Shown: positions 25,778 to 34,707 of the stretch, piece by piece
Layout of the letters: every line of letters begins with the position of its first letter
Position numbering within the stretch: position 1 is the first letter of the stretch
NCBI GenBank assembly: GCA_964596125.1
Contig: CAZQRP010000003.1
Location: 62,001-126,000, forward strand
DNA from: CAZQRP01 sp964596125
GTDB lineage: Bacteria; Chloroflexota; Dehalococcoidia; GIF9; UBA5629
Length of the DNA stretch: 64,000 bases
Direction: 5' to 3'
Position numbers and translations under genes: made by a program
Notes under the pieces: generated by a model
The model's input: only the letters and a program-made list of their open reading frames with translations
What the model was told of the DNA's origin: nothing
The model's database searches: none

Positions 25778-25954
25778 TCATTGACTAAGTTTCAAGAAAT
25801 TGTCTAGGTCCCGCCTCTTTAGACGCACAATGTATCCATGCCGATAGTGAGTGAACTTTCCCATCCTTATATACTTGCGTATGGCTGGCACGCTTATCTT
25901 GAGGTAGTCAACAGCCTCTTTTATCGCTTCACGTTCAAACTGAAGCTGATTTTG
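25778..25954 (-). pseudogene. Excisionase-type HTH protein, start lost
   Basis: A 58-codon frame reads FEREAIKEAVDYLKISVPAI then RKYIRMGKFTHYRHGYIVRL and RRDLDNFLKLSQ. This is the MerR-like/HTH_17 fold of excisionases (EAA..L.VS..TIR..I..GKL....G..RI...DL..FL). A TGA precedes it and there is no ATG, GTG or TTG in the expected place, so it is probably truncated. Its position at the right end of the island fits a recombination-directionality factor. Confidence 0.6.
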
Positions 25955-26078
25955 TCAATAAGTTGTCAATAAACTGCTTAAAACACAATGGTACGAAAAG
26001 GTATTTTATACCTACTTATAACTAGCACATTGGTTCCAATTCAAACGTAAAGTGACCTTTTGGGACATCAAGTGTCAA

Positions 26079-26119
26079 TTCCGAAGACCGATGCTCTGTT
26101 CCGCTGAGCTATAGGCGCA
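26079..26119. repeat. Attachment-site direct repeat, right copy (tRNA-Arg 5' half)
   Basis: It is identical over 41 bp to 20921-20961. Left of it the sequence diverges at the base after the anticodon loop, so this copy is a headless 5' half-tRNA. Confidence 0.9.
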
Positions 26120-26163
26120 AACCAAACCTAAGAAGTCCGGCTTTCCGGAAACCTGCCCTTAGT

Positions 26164-26241
26164 TGGGGTGAACGGAGGGATTCGAACCCTCGATCTCCAG
26201 GGCCACAACCTGGCGCCTTAGACCTCTGGGCTACGCTCACC
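26164..26241 (-). tRNA. tRNA-His (anticodon GTG)
   Basis: The cloverleaf has acceptor GTGAGCG/CGTTCAC with one G-T pair. The anticodon stem CCAGG/CCTGG encloses loop TTGTGGC (anticodon GTG), and the T arm is GAGGG-TTCGAAT-CCCTC. Discriminator C73, an encoded CCA and an encoded G at position -1 (26241) are all present and diagnostic of tRNA-His. Confidence 0.95.
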
Positions 26242-26396
26242 ATCAGTCATGATCAGTCATTATAACGTAACAAACATTTTTAATTCAATTAAACCAGAAA
26301 TTTTTTCAAAAAATGGTCAACAATGCTCATTGTCTATTGACAATACATGGCAGCAGGACTACAATGCGCCACAGTTAATGTGAGAAGCAATAAGTT

Positions 26397-27971
26397 GTGA
26401 CCAGTAATTGGCAACCAAAGCCAGGCGATAAATTCATCCGCCGACCTCGACTTAAGGCACATCCTCTCAAGCGCGCTCTGGGCATTCCCGGCCTATATGC
26501 CGTCGGCTACGGCAACGTTGGTTCATCGATCTACTACGCTCTGGGAATTGTCGCTCTCGTAGCGATGGGAGCAACACCAGTCGTACTTGCTGTGGCTGGT
26601 ATTTTTTTCATTTTTACGGCGCTTACGTATGCCGAAGGCACAGCGATGCTGCCTGAAGCTGGCGGCTCTGCCAGCTTTGCACGCCACGGATTTAATGACC
26701 TGGTCGGCTTCGTCAGTGGCTGGGCTTTAATGCTCAGTTATATTGTTACTATTTCAATTTCCGCCTTCGTAATACCTCCCTATCTGGGATATTTCTGGGC
26801 GCCCTTAAAAGAGTCAGCGTTTCTGGCCACAACTGTATCAATGGGAATTATCTTTTTCCTTATGGTGATAAACGTTGTTGGAGTTAAGGAAACGTCTATT
26901 ATTAATGTGATGGCTGCGGTAATGGACCTGCTGGTACAAATATTGATCATATCTCTAGGTCTGCTGGTTATATTTAATTTTAATGTCCTTGCCCACAATA
27001 TCACATTCTACTGGCCAAGCTGGGAAAATTTATTCCTGGGTGTAGCCCTGGCAGCTATAGCTTACACCGGTGTTGAAACCATATCTCAAATGGCTGAGGA
27101 AACGAAACGACCGGCACAGAGAGTGCCTAAAGCGCTTATTCTGATGATACTTACAGTCCTGATTTTATTTGGAGGTGTGTCCACTGTAGGGTTCTCGGCT
27201 ATGACGCCCCAAGAGCTTGCCAATACATGGGCGGCTGATCCTATAGCCGGTATCGCCAATAGCATCTCCATGGCTACATCACCGGAGCAAATAGCCCGTG
27301 GCATTGCCTCCGAAGAGGCGATTATTATCGTCCTCACCTGGTTGTTTACAGGAATCCGGGATGTACTTCCGGCGCTGGTTGCCATACTGGCGGCAAGTAT
27401 TCTGTTTATTGCTACCAATGCCGGTCTATTGGGGATATCACGCCTGGCCTTCTCTTTCGGAAGATTTCAGCTTATCCCTCCGGCATTAAGTCGAGTCCAT
27501 CATCGCTTCAAGACGCCATACATTTCAATCATCCTTTTTGCTTCACTGGCTCTCGTTATTCTCATTCCCAGTTTCTTTGCCCGCGATGCATTTATTAACC
27601 TGGGCACTTTATATGCTTTCGGCTCATTGCTTTCATTTATTTTTGCTCATGCCTCTATCATCAGCCTCCGAATAAAAAATCCCGATTGGCATCGTCCTTT
27701 CAAACTCGGCTGGAATATCAGGTTCAAGATATGGGAATTACCAATTACCGCCATTTTAGGACTGGTTGGCACGTTCGCTATATGGTTAGTAGTCATATTC
27801 ACTCAACCTTACAGCCGCTGGGTAGGATTTATCTGGGTGGCTCTTGGACTTGCCGTTTATCTGGTATTCCGATGGCTGAAGAAATTGCCTCTGAGCCAGG
27901 TAGCCAGGACGAACAGAGCAGTGAAAGTCAAAGACTATTTCCGGACCAAGAGGAAAAACCTGCGATATTGA
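26397..27971 (+). CDS. APC-superfamily amino acid / potassium permease
   Basis: The 524-residue protein has about 12 hydrophobic helices. The first half carries APC hallmarks (GIPGLYAVGYGNVGSSIYYA in helix 1, EGTAMLPEAGGSASFARHGF in helix 2-3, AIAYTGVETISQMAEE in helix 6). The extension ends in basic residues (VKVKDYFRTKRKNLRY). The start is GTG 26397. Downstream on the same strand come a universal stress protein and two TrkA-type proteins. KimA-type APC potassium transporters carry a Usp domain fused to the permease, and TrkA proteins gate K+ uptake. I therefore infer K+ or a cation-coupled solute over a simple amino acid, but the sequence does not decide it. Confidence 0.8.
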   Translation: MTSNWQPKPGDKFIRRPRLKAHPLKRALGIPGLYAVGYGNVGSSIYYALGIVALVAMGATPVVLAVAGIFFIFTALTYAEGTAMLPEAGGSASFARHGFNDLVGFVSGWALMLSYIVTISISAFVIPPYLGYFWAPLKESAFLATTVSMGIIFFLMVINVVGVKETSIINVMAAVMDLLVQILIISLGLLVIFNFNVLAHNITFYWPSWENLFLGVALAAIAYTGVETISQMAEETKRPAQRVPKALILMILTVLILFGGVSTVGFSAMTPQELANTWAADPIAGIANSISMATSPEQIARGIASEEAIIIVLTWLFTGIRDVLPALVAILAASILFIATNAGLLGISRLAFSFGRFQLIPPALSRVHHRFKTPYISIILFASLALVILIPSFFARDAFINLGTLYAFGSLLSFIFAHASIISLRIKNPDWHRPFKLGWNIRFKIWELPITAILGLVGTFAIWLVVIFTQPYSRWVGFIWVALGLAVYLVFRWLKKLPLSQVARTNRAVKVKDYFRTKRKNLRY

Positions 27972-28012
27972 CAGGAGAATACTTTTAGGTTATAAGATAA
28001 TAAAAATAGCTC

Positions 28013-28438
28013 ATGAAACCAAATAGAATATTGGTAGCAATAAATGGAAATGCAGCCGATGAGGAAGCAGTGAAATTGGCCTGTGACCTGGCTAGGAAAT
28101 CAAAAGCTGAAGTCTACGTTGTTAACATCATTGAAGTCAACCGCACATTACCCCTTGACGCGGTAGTTGATTCCGATATAGGAAAAGCTGAAAGCATATT
28201 AACTCGAGCCGAAGATATTGCTGCCGAAAACGATTATGAGGTAGAAACAGACTTGATACAGGCCCGAGAGGCAGGATCTGCTATCGTTGATGAGGCAATG
28301 GAACGGAATGTTGATTTAATTATTATGGGCTTAAATTACAAGAAGCGTTTCGGCGTTTTTAGTCTGGGCAGCACTATACCGCGTGTTCTAGAGGAATCGC
28401 CTTGCCGTGTCCTGTTGTTTAGAGAGTCCATATCCTGA
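28013..28438 (+). CDS. Universal stress protein (UspA family)
   Basis: The 141-residue single-domain protein begins with NRILVAINGNAADEEAVKLA and ends with MGLNYKKRFGVFSLGSTIPR, followed by SPCRVLLF. The final block is the nucleotide-binding loop (G...G.(9)G-S-T) of the ATP-binding Usp class. It lies 41 bp downstream of the permease and 8 bp upstream of the first TrkA-like gene, so it is probably a cytoplasmic regulatory partner of that transporter. Confidence 0.88.
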   Translation: MKPNRILVAINGNAADEEAVKLACDLARKSKAEVYVVNIIEVNRTLPLDAVVDSDIGKAESILTRAEDIAAENDYEVETDLIQAREAGSAIVDEAMERNVDLIIMGLNYKKRFGVFSLGSTIPRVLEESPCRVLLFRESIS

Positions 28439-28446
28439 GGGATAGT

Positions 28447-28848
28447 ATGAACTTAGTAATTATGGGCTGTGGTCGTGTTGGTGCTCAACTGGCCAGTCTT
28501 ATGGACAGTGATGGTCATAATGTAACCGTTTTGGATACAAACGACTATAGTTTCAGGAGATTACCGCCTTCTTTTGGCGGCATAGCCCTGGTCGGCGATG
28601 GTACTGATGAAGAAGTGCTTAAAAAAGCGGGTATAGAGCAGGCCGATGCCTTTGTAGCGGTAACCGAAGGTGACAATCGCAACGTTATGGCAGCTCAAAT
28701 AGCCAAGCACATGTTTAACATTCCCAAAGTGGTATGCCGGATATATGATCCACTGCGGAAAGATGTCTATGAAGCAGTCGGGCTTCAAGCTATAAGCCCG
28801 ACTACCGTTTTCGCTCAAATACTAAAGGACAAGCTGTTAGAGAGTTGA
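28447..28848 (+). CDS. TrkA N-terminal (RCK) domain protein, N-domain only
   Basis: The 133 residues form a single Rossmann RCK-N domain: NLVIMGCGRVGAQLA binds NAD(H) or a nucleotide, LDT after strand 2 holds the acidic residue, and VGDGTDEEVLKKAGI and VCRIYDP are conserved. It lacks the TrkA-C ligand domain, so it needs a partner, presumably the two-domain protein 16 bp downstream. It would regulate the upstream membrane transporter. Confidence 0.88.
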   Translation: MNLVIMGCGRVGAQLASLMDSDGHNVTVLDTNDYSFRRLPPSFGGIALVGDGTDEEVLKKAGIEQADAFVAVTEGDNRNVMAAQIAKHMFNIPKVVCRIYDPLRKDVYEAVGLQAISPTTVFAQILKDKLLES

Positions 28849-28864
28849 TAGAGGTGAACGTGTC

Positions 28865-29527
28865 GTGTATATAGTCATCGTCGGCGGCGGCAGTGTAGGC
28901 TATTACTTATGTAAAGCACTGCTTAGAGAAGGGCATGAGGTGCTGGTGCTGGAAAAGGACGCTTCAAAATGCGAGCGTTTCGGAGACGACTTTGGAAACG
29001 TATGTATCAGGGGCGATGGCTGCGAGGTAACTACTCTGGCCGATGCTGGAGTAGCCAGGGCTGATGTATTTATTGCCACCGCCAATGAGGACGAAGATAA
29101 CCTGATAGCATGCCAGGTAGCAAAGTATAAATTCAGTGTTCCCCGAACTATCTCTCGGGTCAGCAATCCAAAAAACGAAGAAATCTTCAAGAAATTAGGC
29201 ATCGACTGTACCATAGTCGTAACAAACATTATTTTACAGCATATCGAAGAAGAGATACCTGCACATCCATTGATCCATCTTTTAACCCTGGGAGCAGAAG
29301 GAACAGAGGTTGTTGAGGTTAAAATAGGCGAGAAGTCTCGAGCTGTGGGTAAATCCGTCAATGAGATAGATGTGGCCTGGCGTTCTATTTTTGCCCTTCT
29401 GATAAGGAACGGAGAAAAACCACGTGTACCGAATCCGGATACCGTTTTTAAGGTCAATGATCGAATTATAGCTCTAACCAGCCGTGACTATGAGGAAACG
29501 CTCCGTAAAGAATTGATCGGTAGCTGA
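28865..29527 (+). CDS. trkA: TrkA-type potassium uptake regulator (RCK N and C domains)
   Basis: The 220-residue protein starts with YIVIVGGGSVGYYLCKAL and has RGDGCEVTTLADAGV and ISRVSNPKNEEIF, the Rossmann RCK-N. A TrkA-C domain follows from about residue 140 (VVEVKIGEKSRAVGKSVNEI to KVNDRIIALTSRDYEE). The start is GTG 28865. It sits 16 bp after the one-domain TrkA gene. No TrkH or Ktr membrane subunit is in the window, so the APC permease at the head of this operon is the likely target. Confidence 0.9.
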   Translation: MYIVIVGGGSVGYYLCKALLREGHEVLVLEKDASKCERFGDDFGNVCIRGDGCEVTTLADAGVARADVFIATANEDEDNLIACQVAKYKFSVPRTISRVSNPKNEEIFKKLGIDCTIVVTNIILQHIEEEIPAHPLIHLLTLGAEGTEVVEVKIGEKSRAVGKSVNEIDVAWRSIFALLIRNGEKPRVPNPDTVFKVNDRIIALTSRDYEETLRKELIGS

Positions 29528-29547
29528 CTTCTCTAAAATGGAGAGGA

Positions 29548-30363
29548 ATGGTCAAGACTGCTTTTCAGGGGGAGAGAGGGGCCTTCAGCGAGGATGCAGT
29601 CATAACCTTTTTCAATGACGCTGAAACGTATTCCTACCGTTATTTGACTGATGTTTTTAACGCCGTCCTGAATGATGAAGTTGATTTTGGCATAGTCCCG
29701 GTGGAAAATTCCCAGGCAGGCAGTATTAACGAGACCTATGACCTGCTGCTTAGCTACCCACTGAATATTTTTGGCGAAATTAATTTAAGAATAAATCACA
29801 ATCTGGTAGCCCTACCAGGTGTAAGTTTGGCAGGAATAAAGACGGTCTATTCTCATCCACAGGCTTTAGCCCAATGCCAGGATTTTTTAAGTAACCTGAA
29901 TGTCGAAGTCGTTCCGGGCTATAATACCGCTGGTATGGCTAAAAAGATAAAAGAAGATGGCATTAAAGGTTATGCGGCTATAGCCAGCAGGCGAGCCGCT
30001 CAAATCTACGGTCTGGAGATATTAGCAGCCGATATCGAAAACAGTACCAACAACTACACCAAATTTTTTATTATCGCCAAGAAAGAAGCAAATCGAGCAG
30101 ATAAAAACAAGACTTCTCTTGTATTCACCACCCAGAATGCCCCCGGAGCCTTATACAACGTGTTAGGGGCCTTTGCCACAAGAAACATTAATTTAACGAA
30201 GCTGGAATCAAGGCCCGGTAAAGATAAACCCTGGGAATATGTATTCTATGTTGACTTTGAAGGTCATAGAGATGATAAAGTCTGCCGGGAAGCTCTGGTA
30301 GAACTTGAGAGTAAAACCAGCTTTATCAAAATACTCGGCTCCTATCCCCGTGCCGACGACTAA
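29548..30363 (+). CDS. pheA: Prephenate dehydratase
   Basis: The 271-residue protein carries the PDT domain (AFQGERGAFSEDAVITFF, the VPVENSQAGSINETYDLLL substrate loop, and NYTKFFII with the catalytic Thr). A C-terminal ACT domain follows (NAPGALYNVLGAFATRNINL and KLESRPGK), the phenylalanine-sensing unit. It converts prephenate to phenylpyruvate in phenylalanine synthesis. There is no chorismate mutase domain. It lies 20 bp downstream of trkA with a GAGAGG before ATG 29548, so it may share that transcript, and ends 6 bp from the convergent HIT gene. Confidence 0.95.
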   Translation: MVKTAFQGERGAFSEDAVITFFNDAETYSYRYLTDVFNAVLNDEVDFGIVPVENSQAGSINETYDLLLSYPLNIFGEINLRINHNLVALPGVSLAGIKTVYSHPQALAQCQDFLSNLNVEVVPGYNTAGMAKKIKEDGIKGYAAIASRRAAQIYGLEILAADIENSTNNYTKFFIIAKKEANRADKNKTSLVFTTQNAPGALYNVLGAFATRNINLTKLESRPGKDKPWEYVFYVDFEGHRDDKVCREALVELESKTSFIKILGSYPRADD

Positions 30364-30369
30364 CAAGGA

Positions 30370-30858
30370 CTAGAGTATATTACTGATACCGGCCTTCAAC
30401 CTGGTATATGAATGCGCTAATGCTTCTGGTAATACCTTAGTATCAGCTACTACCGGCATGAAATTGGTATCGCCCTGCCACCGAGGCACTATATGCGTAT
30501 GAATATGGTCAGCTATTCCAGCTCCAGCTACTTTACCTAGATTCATACCGACGTTGAAACCGGCTGGCTGCATTACTTCAGTTAGTATTCTGATACTTAG
30601 TTTCACTAAACCAAAGTGATCATTTGATTCCTTATCACTCAGGTCTTCCAGACGCCCCACATGATTATACGGCGCCACCATCAAATGACCAAGATTATAA
30701 GGGAAAGCATTTAAAAGTATAAAATTGGTCTCACCCCGGTAAAGGATTAAATTCGATTCATCATCATCTTCCTTCGGCTTTCGACACAGAAAGCAGTCAC
30801 ATTCTTTTGCTTCTTTCAGTATAAATTCTATCCGCCACGGCGCCCAGATTTGCTCCAT
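30370..30858 (-). CDS. HIT-family nucleotide hydrolase/phosphorylase
   Basis: The 162-residue protein carries the histidine triad ADHIHTHIVPRW near its C-terminus and a CDCFLC zinc pair near residue 20. It also has NLGHLMVAPYNHVG, typical of the Ap4A phosphorylase/FHIT-like bacterial branch. These enzymes cleave diadenosine polyphosphates or AMP-linked nucleotides in the cytoplasm. AGGAGG lies 5-6 bp before ATG 30858. Confidence 0.92.
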   Translation of the reverse strand: MEQIWAPWRIEFILKEAKECDCFLCRKPKEDDDESNLILYRGETNFILLNAFPYNLGHLMVAPYNHVGRLEDLSDKESNDHFGLVKLSIRILTEVMQPAGFNVGMNLGKVAGAGIADHIHTHIVPRWQGDTNFMPVVADTKVLPEALAHSYTRLKAGISNIL

Positions 30859-31004
30859 ACTTGCCTCCTGTTATATAGTACCTGGCTTTATAATTGATGG
30901 CTTCAGCTATTATACCTGATGACAAGGTCTAAATCACATGCAGGTAGTTGTCTACTCTTCATTTACAGGTTGTCTTTGTCCTCCACTGTTGCTAGTATAT
31001 ATTT

Positions 31005-31883
31005 ATGAGAGTTGGCGCTTTCGAAATCGACGAGCCTTTGCCAGAGCTACACAGTCCACACGCTTTTGCGGTACTGCGGCCCTGGGTGGATGTTGGAGGA
31101 GTAGGAAGCTTGACCGCCAATACATTAGAGAACACTTTCAACTCACGCCCAGTGGGTAGATTGGCCAGACCCGGGAATTTTATCGATTTTACGAGGTATC
31201 GACCGGTTATTCGACTCATAAGCAATCAACGTAGCGTAGCCATACCGAACAGTTATATCGATCTCGCAGTGCAACCGGATGGCAACGACCTTGTCTTTTT
31301 TCATCTTCTGGAACCGCATATGTTCGGTGAAACCTATGCAGAATCTTTATTAAAAGTCCTACAACTATTCGGCATCGAGAGATACTGCCTCATTGGTGGC
31401 ATGTACGATGCAGTACCGCACACAAGGCCCCTGCTTGTAAGTGGGACAGCAAGTGGAGAGCTATGGGAAAAATTGCACGCGATGGGTGTACAACGCAGTG
31501 ACTACGAAGGACCCACTACAATAGCAATACTTGTATCGCAAGAGGCAGCTGAGCACAATATTGAAACAATGAGCTTAATAGTCCACTTGCCTCAATATGC
31601 GCAACTGGATGAACATCATGCCGGATACTTACGTCTACTGGAGATAATTTGTCCTTTATATAATTTCTCTATTAATCTTGACGAGATCAAACGCAAAGCC
31701 GAGAAGCAGTATGAAAAGCTTAATAAAGCCATGGAAAGAGAACGTCAATTCGAACAAGCAGTAAAGCAGTTAGAGACTTTATACGAAGCTCGAGTCAACC
31801 AGGTTAACGAAGAGGTACCAAAACTTTCACCGGAGATAGAAAGATTTCTCCGCGAGATAGACCAGGGTTTTAGCCAGAATTAA
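31005..31883 (+). CDS. PAC2 family protein
   Basis: This 292-residue protein has the PAC2 fold: AVLRPWVDVGGVGSLTANTL near the start, then LAVQPDGNDLVFFHLLEPHM and IERYCLIGGMYDAVPHTRPL. A long helical, charged C-terminus follows (about 220-285, EKQYEKLNKAMERERQFEQA), predicted to form a coiled coil. PAC2 proteins resemble proteasome-assembly chaperones, but in bacteria lacking a proteasome their role is unknown. The gene is divergent from the HIT gene. Confidence 0.82.
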   Translation: MRVGAFEIDEPLPELHSPHAFAVLRPWVDVGGVGSLTANTLENTFNSRPVGRLARPGNFIDFTRYRPVIRLISNQRSVAIPNSYIDLAVQPDGNDLVFFHLLEPHMFGETYAESLLKVLQLFGIERYCLIGGMYDAVPHTRPLLVSGTASGELWEKLHAMGVQRSDYEGPTTIAILVSQEAAEHNIETMSLIVHLPQYAQLDEHHAGYLRLLEIICPLYNFSINLDEIKRKAEKQYEKLNKAMERERQFEQAVKQLETLYEARVNQVNEEVPKLSPEIERFLREIDQGFSQN

Positions 31884-31997
31884 CAGCTTCATCTCAACAC
31901 TATTGGCCTGTGTCTATACCCCATTTTTTTCGCATTACACCACGGCATTACGTAAAATATGTATAATACAAGAAATGTAATGTAAGAGGACAGGACG

Positions 31998-32780
31998 TTG
32001 CGTATTGTAAGAATCTCTGTCCCGGGTAAAGTCAAATATGCGATATCAGAGGGTAATGTTATCCGCAGCCTTCGAAATACACCATTTTCGTATTCAAAAG
32101 GTCATGATAGCTCCCCGGCACTGGATGGAAATACCTATAACCTCGATGAGGCGAAATTACTGGCGCCATGTCTACCCTCAAAAATAGTCTGCCTGGGTGT
32201 TAATTATCGCAGTCATGCCGAAGAGGTTAAATTACCAATCCCATCAGTACCACTTATCTTCTTAAAACCATCCACCGCAGTAATCGGCCCTGATGACAAC
32301 ATCATTCTGCCTCGCCTTTCAAGGCGTGTGGACTATGAAGGTGAACTTGGCATAGTTATTAGTAAGAAGGCAAAGGACGTACCAGAAGATAAGGCAGATA
32401 AATACATCCTCGGCTATACTTGTTTTAACGACGTATCAGAACGCTATGCTCAAAAGGAAGACGGCCAGTGGACAAGAGCTAAGGGGTACGATACCTTCGC
32501 ACCATTAGGTCCCTGTATCGAGACCGATGTTGATCCACATGATTTGAAACTTGAAACATACCTCAATGGGGAACTCCGCCAATCTACTCGCACCAGTGAC
32601 CTCATTTTTGGTATACCCAGACTGGTAAGCTTTATTTCAAGCATAATGACCCTGTTGCCAGGAGATGTTATCGCCACAGGTACCACATCAGGCATAGGCC
32701 GTATGAATCCGGGCGATGTGGTCGAAGTTAAAATAGAAAATATAGGAATCTTAAGAAATTTCGTGGTAAGCCATGATTAA
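31998..32780 (+). CDS. Fumarylacetoacetate hydrolase (FAH) family protein
   Basis: The 260-residue protein carries the family core: CLGVNYRSHAEE, FLKPSTAVIGP, DYEGELGIVISKKAK with the metal-binding E..GE, FNDVSERYAQ, KGYDTFAPLGP and ATGTTSGIG. It belongs to the 2-hydroxyhepta-2,4-diene-dioate isomerase / acylpyruvase branch, which breaks C-C bonds in beta-diketo acids using Mg2+. The start is TTG 31998, giving the typical MRIVRI opening. No aromatic degradation genes are nearby, so the substrate is undefined. Confidence 0.88.
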   Translation: MRIVRISVPGKVKYAISEGNVIRSLRNTPFSYSKGHDSSPALDGNTYNLDEAKLLAPCLPSKIVCLGVNYRSHAEEVKLPIPSVPLIFLKPSTAVIGPDDNIILPRLSRRVDYEGELGIVISKKAKDVPEDKADKYILGYTCFNDVSERYAQKEDGQWTRAKGYDTFAPLGPCIETDVDPHDLKLETYLNGELRQSTRTSDLIFGIPRLVSFISSIMTLLPGDVIATGTTSGIGRMNPGDVVEVKIENIGILRNFVVSHD

Positions 32781-33184
32781 AAGAGTCGTCTTCGATAGTG
32801 CGCATAAAAAATGTACAGCTCAATATGATGAATACGGGAATCACAACAAACAGGAATGAGTCCTGATACCAATTCCCAGTATTTCATATGCTTTAATGTG
32901 GTTCATCTCAAGCCTTCTACGATTTTACGAACATCTACCGCAATGCAGGATCAGAAGGAATCTGGACTCCTTTTTGCCCTAACCATAATCTCGCTGCAAA
33001 TTGGCTGCTGTATAGTGCCCAAGGCACAGTATACAGGTATTTAACTATGGGTATGCTGAAACTTACATAGCATAGTTCCGATACCTTCATAAATAGAGAG
33101 GACGAGGAAAGACATATTCTAAAAATGCTATTCAACAAAGCCTTGATGTATAATTTGAGCAAAATAAAGTATCCAGTAATTACC
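32781..33184. other. Gene-free stretch
   Basis: Nothing coding or structural can be supported in these 400 bases. Confidence 0.35.
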
Positions 33185-33520
33185 ATGAAGTATTTTGTTC
33201 TACTAGCACTTGTTCTCTCAATGCTCTTATGCGGTGCTTGCTTTTCAACAAGGAATGATACAGATTATACACTTGACCAGGTACTGGCAATAGCGAAAAA
33301 ACATAGCCCTGATTGTCGCATAATAAAAAACCTTGGCTCGAAGTCTCCCTGATGTCCTGATCACACTTCTCTGTATGAGAAGGCTGAACCGATTTTTACC
33401 GCTGAATACATAGGGTACGGAATATGGAGTGTTACTAAAGTCTGTCCTATAAACCCGGTATTCAGTCGCTTGTGGTATTTCTACGAGGATACCGGTGAAC
33501 TGGTGATCAGACCTGAGTAG
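33185..33520 (+). pseudogene. Small lipoprotein gene interrupted by TGA
   Basis: ATG 33185 opens a signal peptide with a lipobox (MKYFVLLALVLSMLLCGACF), followed by YTLDQVLAIAKKHSPDCRII. A TGA at 33350-33352 stops it. The same frame continues with SLYEKAEPIFTAEYIGYGIW and later WYFYEDTGELVIRPE to a TAG at 33518. The second half resembles the C-terminus of small exported proteins with a W.V.K.C...YFYE.TGEL pattern. I read it as a 111-codon lipoprotein gene with one nonsense change. Confidence 0.6.
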
Positions 33521-34274
33521 CAGCATAGTAAGACCATGATAGAGAGCAAACATTTAATTCAACAATCGAAGCTTGTCTTATTCAGATATGAACTATCAGG
33601 TTAAATAGCCACAGACCAGCAAGAAAGGTCCATTTATTATTTCCTTAGTTGAAATGAGATCGAGACATAACACTTGTATCACCATAAGTACGTTTGAAAA
33701 TATATTATTTTCTTTCACAATAGTACCGGGCCACATATACGGGACAGCGTTTCTTCCTTCATAATCCCTCTATCGTATCTATATGATTCGCCGGGCCATT
33801 CAGGTAAATGTACCGATACACTTATCCGGTGTAAAACAAATAATCCAGGCGATATATAGGATCCATTATGGTTGAGTCGCTACTGTTTTGGACACCACAC
33901 AACGAACATTTCGCATAAAATGTTAGTCCAGTCAAAACAGTCATATTCATGATTCGTTAAATCCTCTATTTGTCCTATAGTACCAGTCCGCTACAATAAT
34001 GCATTCACATCGTAAAAAGTCTGTTATTTAGTACAAAAGTCCTATATAAATTATGACTCATAGGTGATTTACTTATAGCATTTTCACCGTATACTAATAG
34101 GTAAAATAACCTAGTACTATGGCGAAAACGAGTTTCGGAATGCCGACTTTATGGCACCAGGAGGGCGCACTCAGGAAATATGAACGCAGTGGTCAATTAG
34201 AAAGAAGAGCCTGCAGCAGGCACGTAATAAATGTAGTAGAGTAAAAATCAGGTATCGATTGGAGAATATGTAAT
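33521..34274. other. AT-rich gene-free stretch
   Basis: Nothing recognisable is seen in about 750 bases. It probably contains the promoter of the regulatory cluster starting at 34275. Confidence 0.4.
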
Positions 34275-34553
34275 ATGCCAACCCAACTTAACGGTAAAAA
34301 GCATTATACAATTGAGGAAGTCTGTCATATAACAAAAATAAATAAACGAGTGTTTCTACAATGGGCGAAGAATGGAACACTTGCTGATACAGAAGGCAGG
34401 ATCACCACAGGATACAGAGACAGGAGGAATCACTGCGTCATTAGCGAACATAATCTGGTCAGCGAACATGACTTGGAGAGATTAAAAGATGACGTTAAAA
34501 AATTTAAAAGAATGATATATCTCACAACCGGTAAATTGCTCCAGCGATTATAA
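34275..34553 (+). CDS. MerR-like small DNA-binding protein, copy 1
   Basis: The 92-residue protein has an N-terminal helix-turn-helix of MerR/HTH_17 type (HYTIEEVCHITKINKRVFLQWAKNGTL) and a C-terminal helical tail (EHDLERLKDDVKKFKRM). It aligns along its length with the next gene (YTIEEVC/YNIAEAC, FLQW..NGTL, H.L.S.HD.ERLK..VKK), so the two are tandem duplicates. GGAGA lies about 8 bp before the ATG. It probably binds DNA as a dimer. Target unknown. Confidence 0.65.
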   Translation: MPTQLNGKKHYTIEEVCHITKINKRVFLQWAKNGTLADTEGRITTGYRDRRNHCVISEHNLVSEHDLERLKDDVKKFKRMIYLTTGKLLQRL

Positions 34554-34707
34554 GCGAGGATGCTCATATTATCTTGATTCATTTAAAAGCAAATACAAAA
34601 TAAAGGTCGATCAATCAACTATGTGAAGTAAATATTAAAAAACCACCGATTTATAAGCGCTAAACAGGACTAAACATGTCTGATATACATAAAGGAGAAG
34701 ACACAAT

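Larger units (their letters stand above)
20921..26119. mobile_element. Integrated genomic island in tRNA-Arg (about 5.2 kb)
   Basis: The element is bounded by the 41-bp direct repeat. It has an integrase remnant reading toward the tRNA at its left end and an excisionase-like gene at its right end, with one large intact cargo gene between. The right repeat copy is only 44 bp from tRNA-His. The ancestral locus was therefore probably a tRNA-His/tRNA-Arg tandem, split by integration at the Arg anticodon loop. The integrase has a nonsense codon, so the island looks immobile now. Confidence 0.8.

Noticed and set aside
33350..33352. TGA followed by TGT as a Sec-Cys pair
   Set aside because: The protein is a small lipoprotein with no redox family resemblance. 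I could not identify a bacterial SECIS-like stem after the TGA by eye, and decay is simpler.
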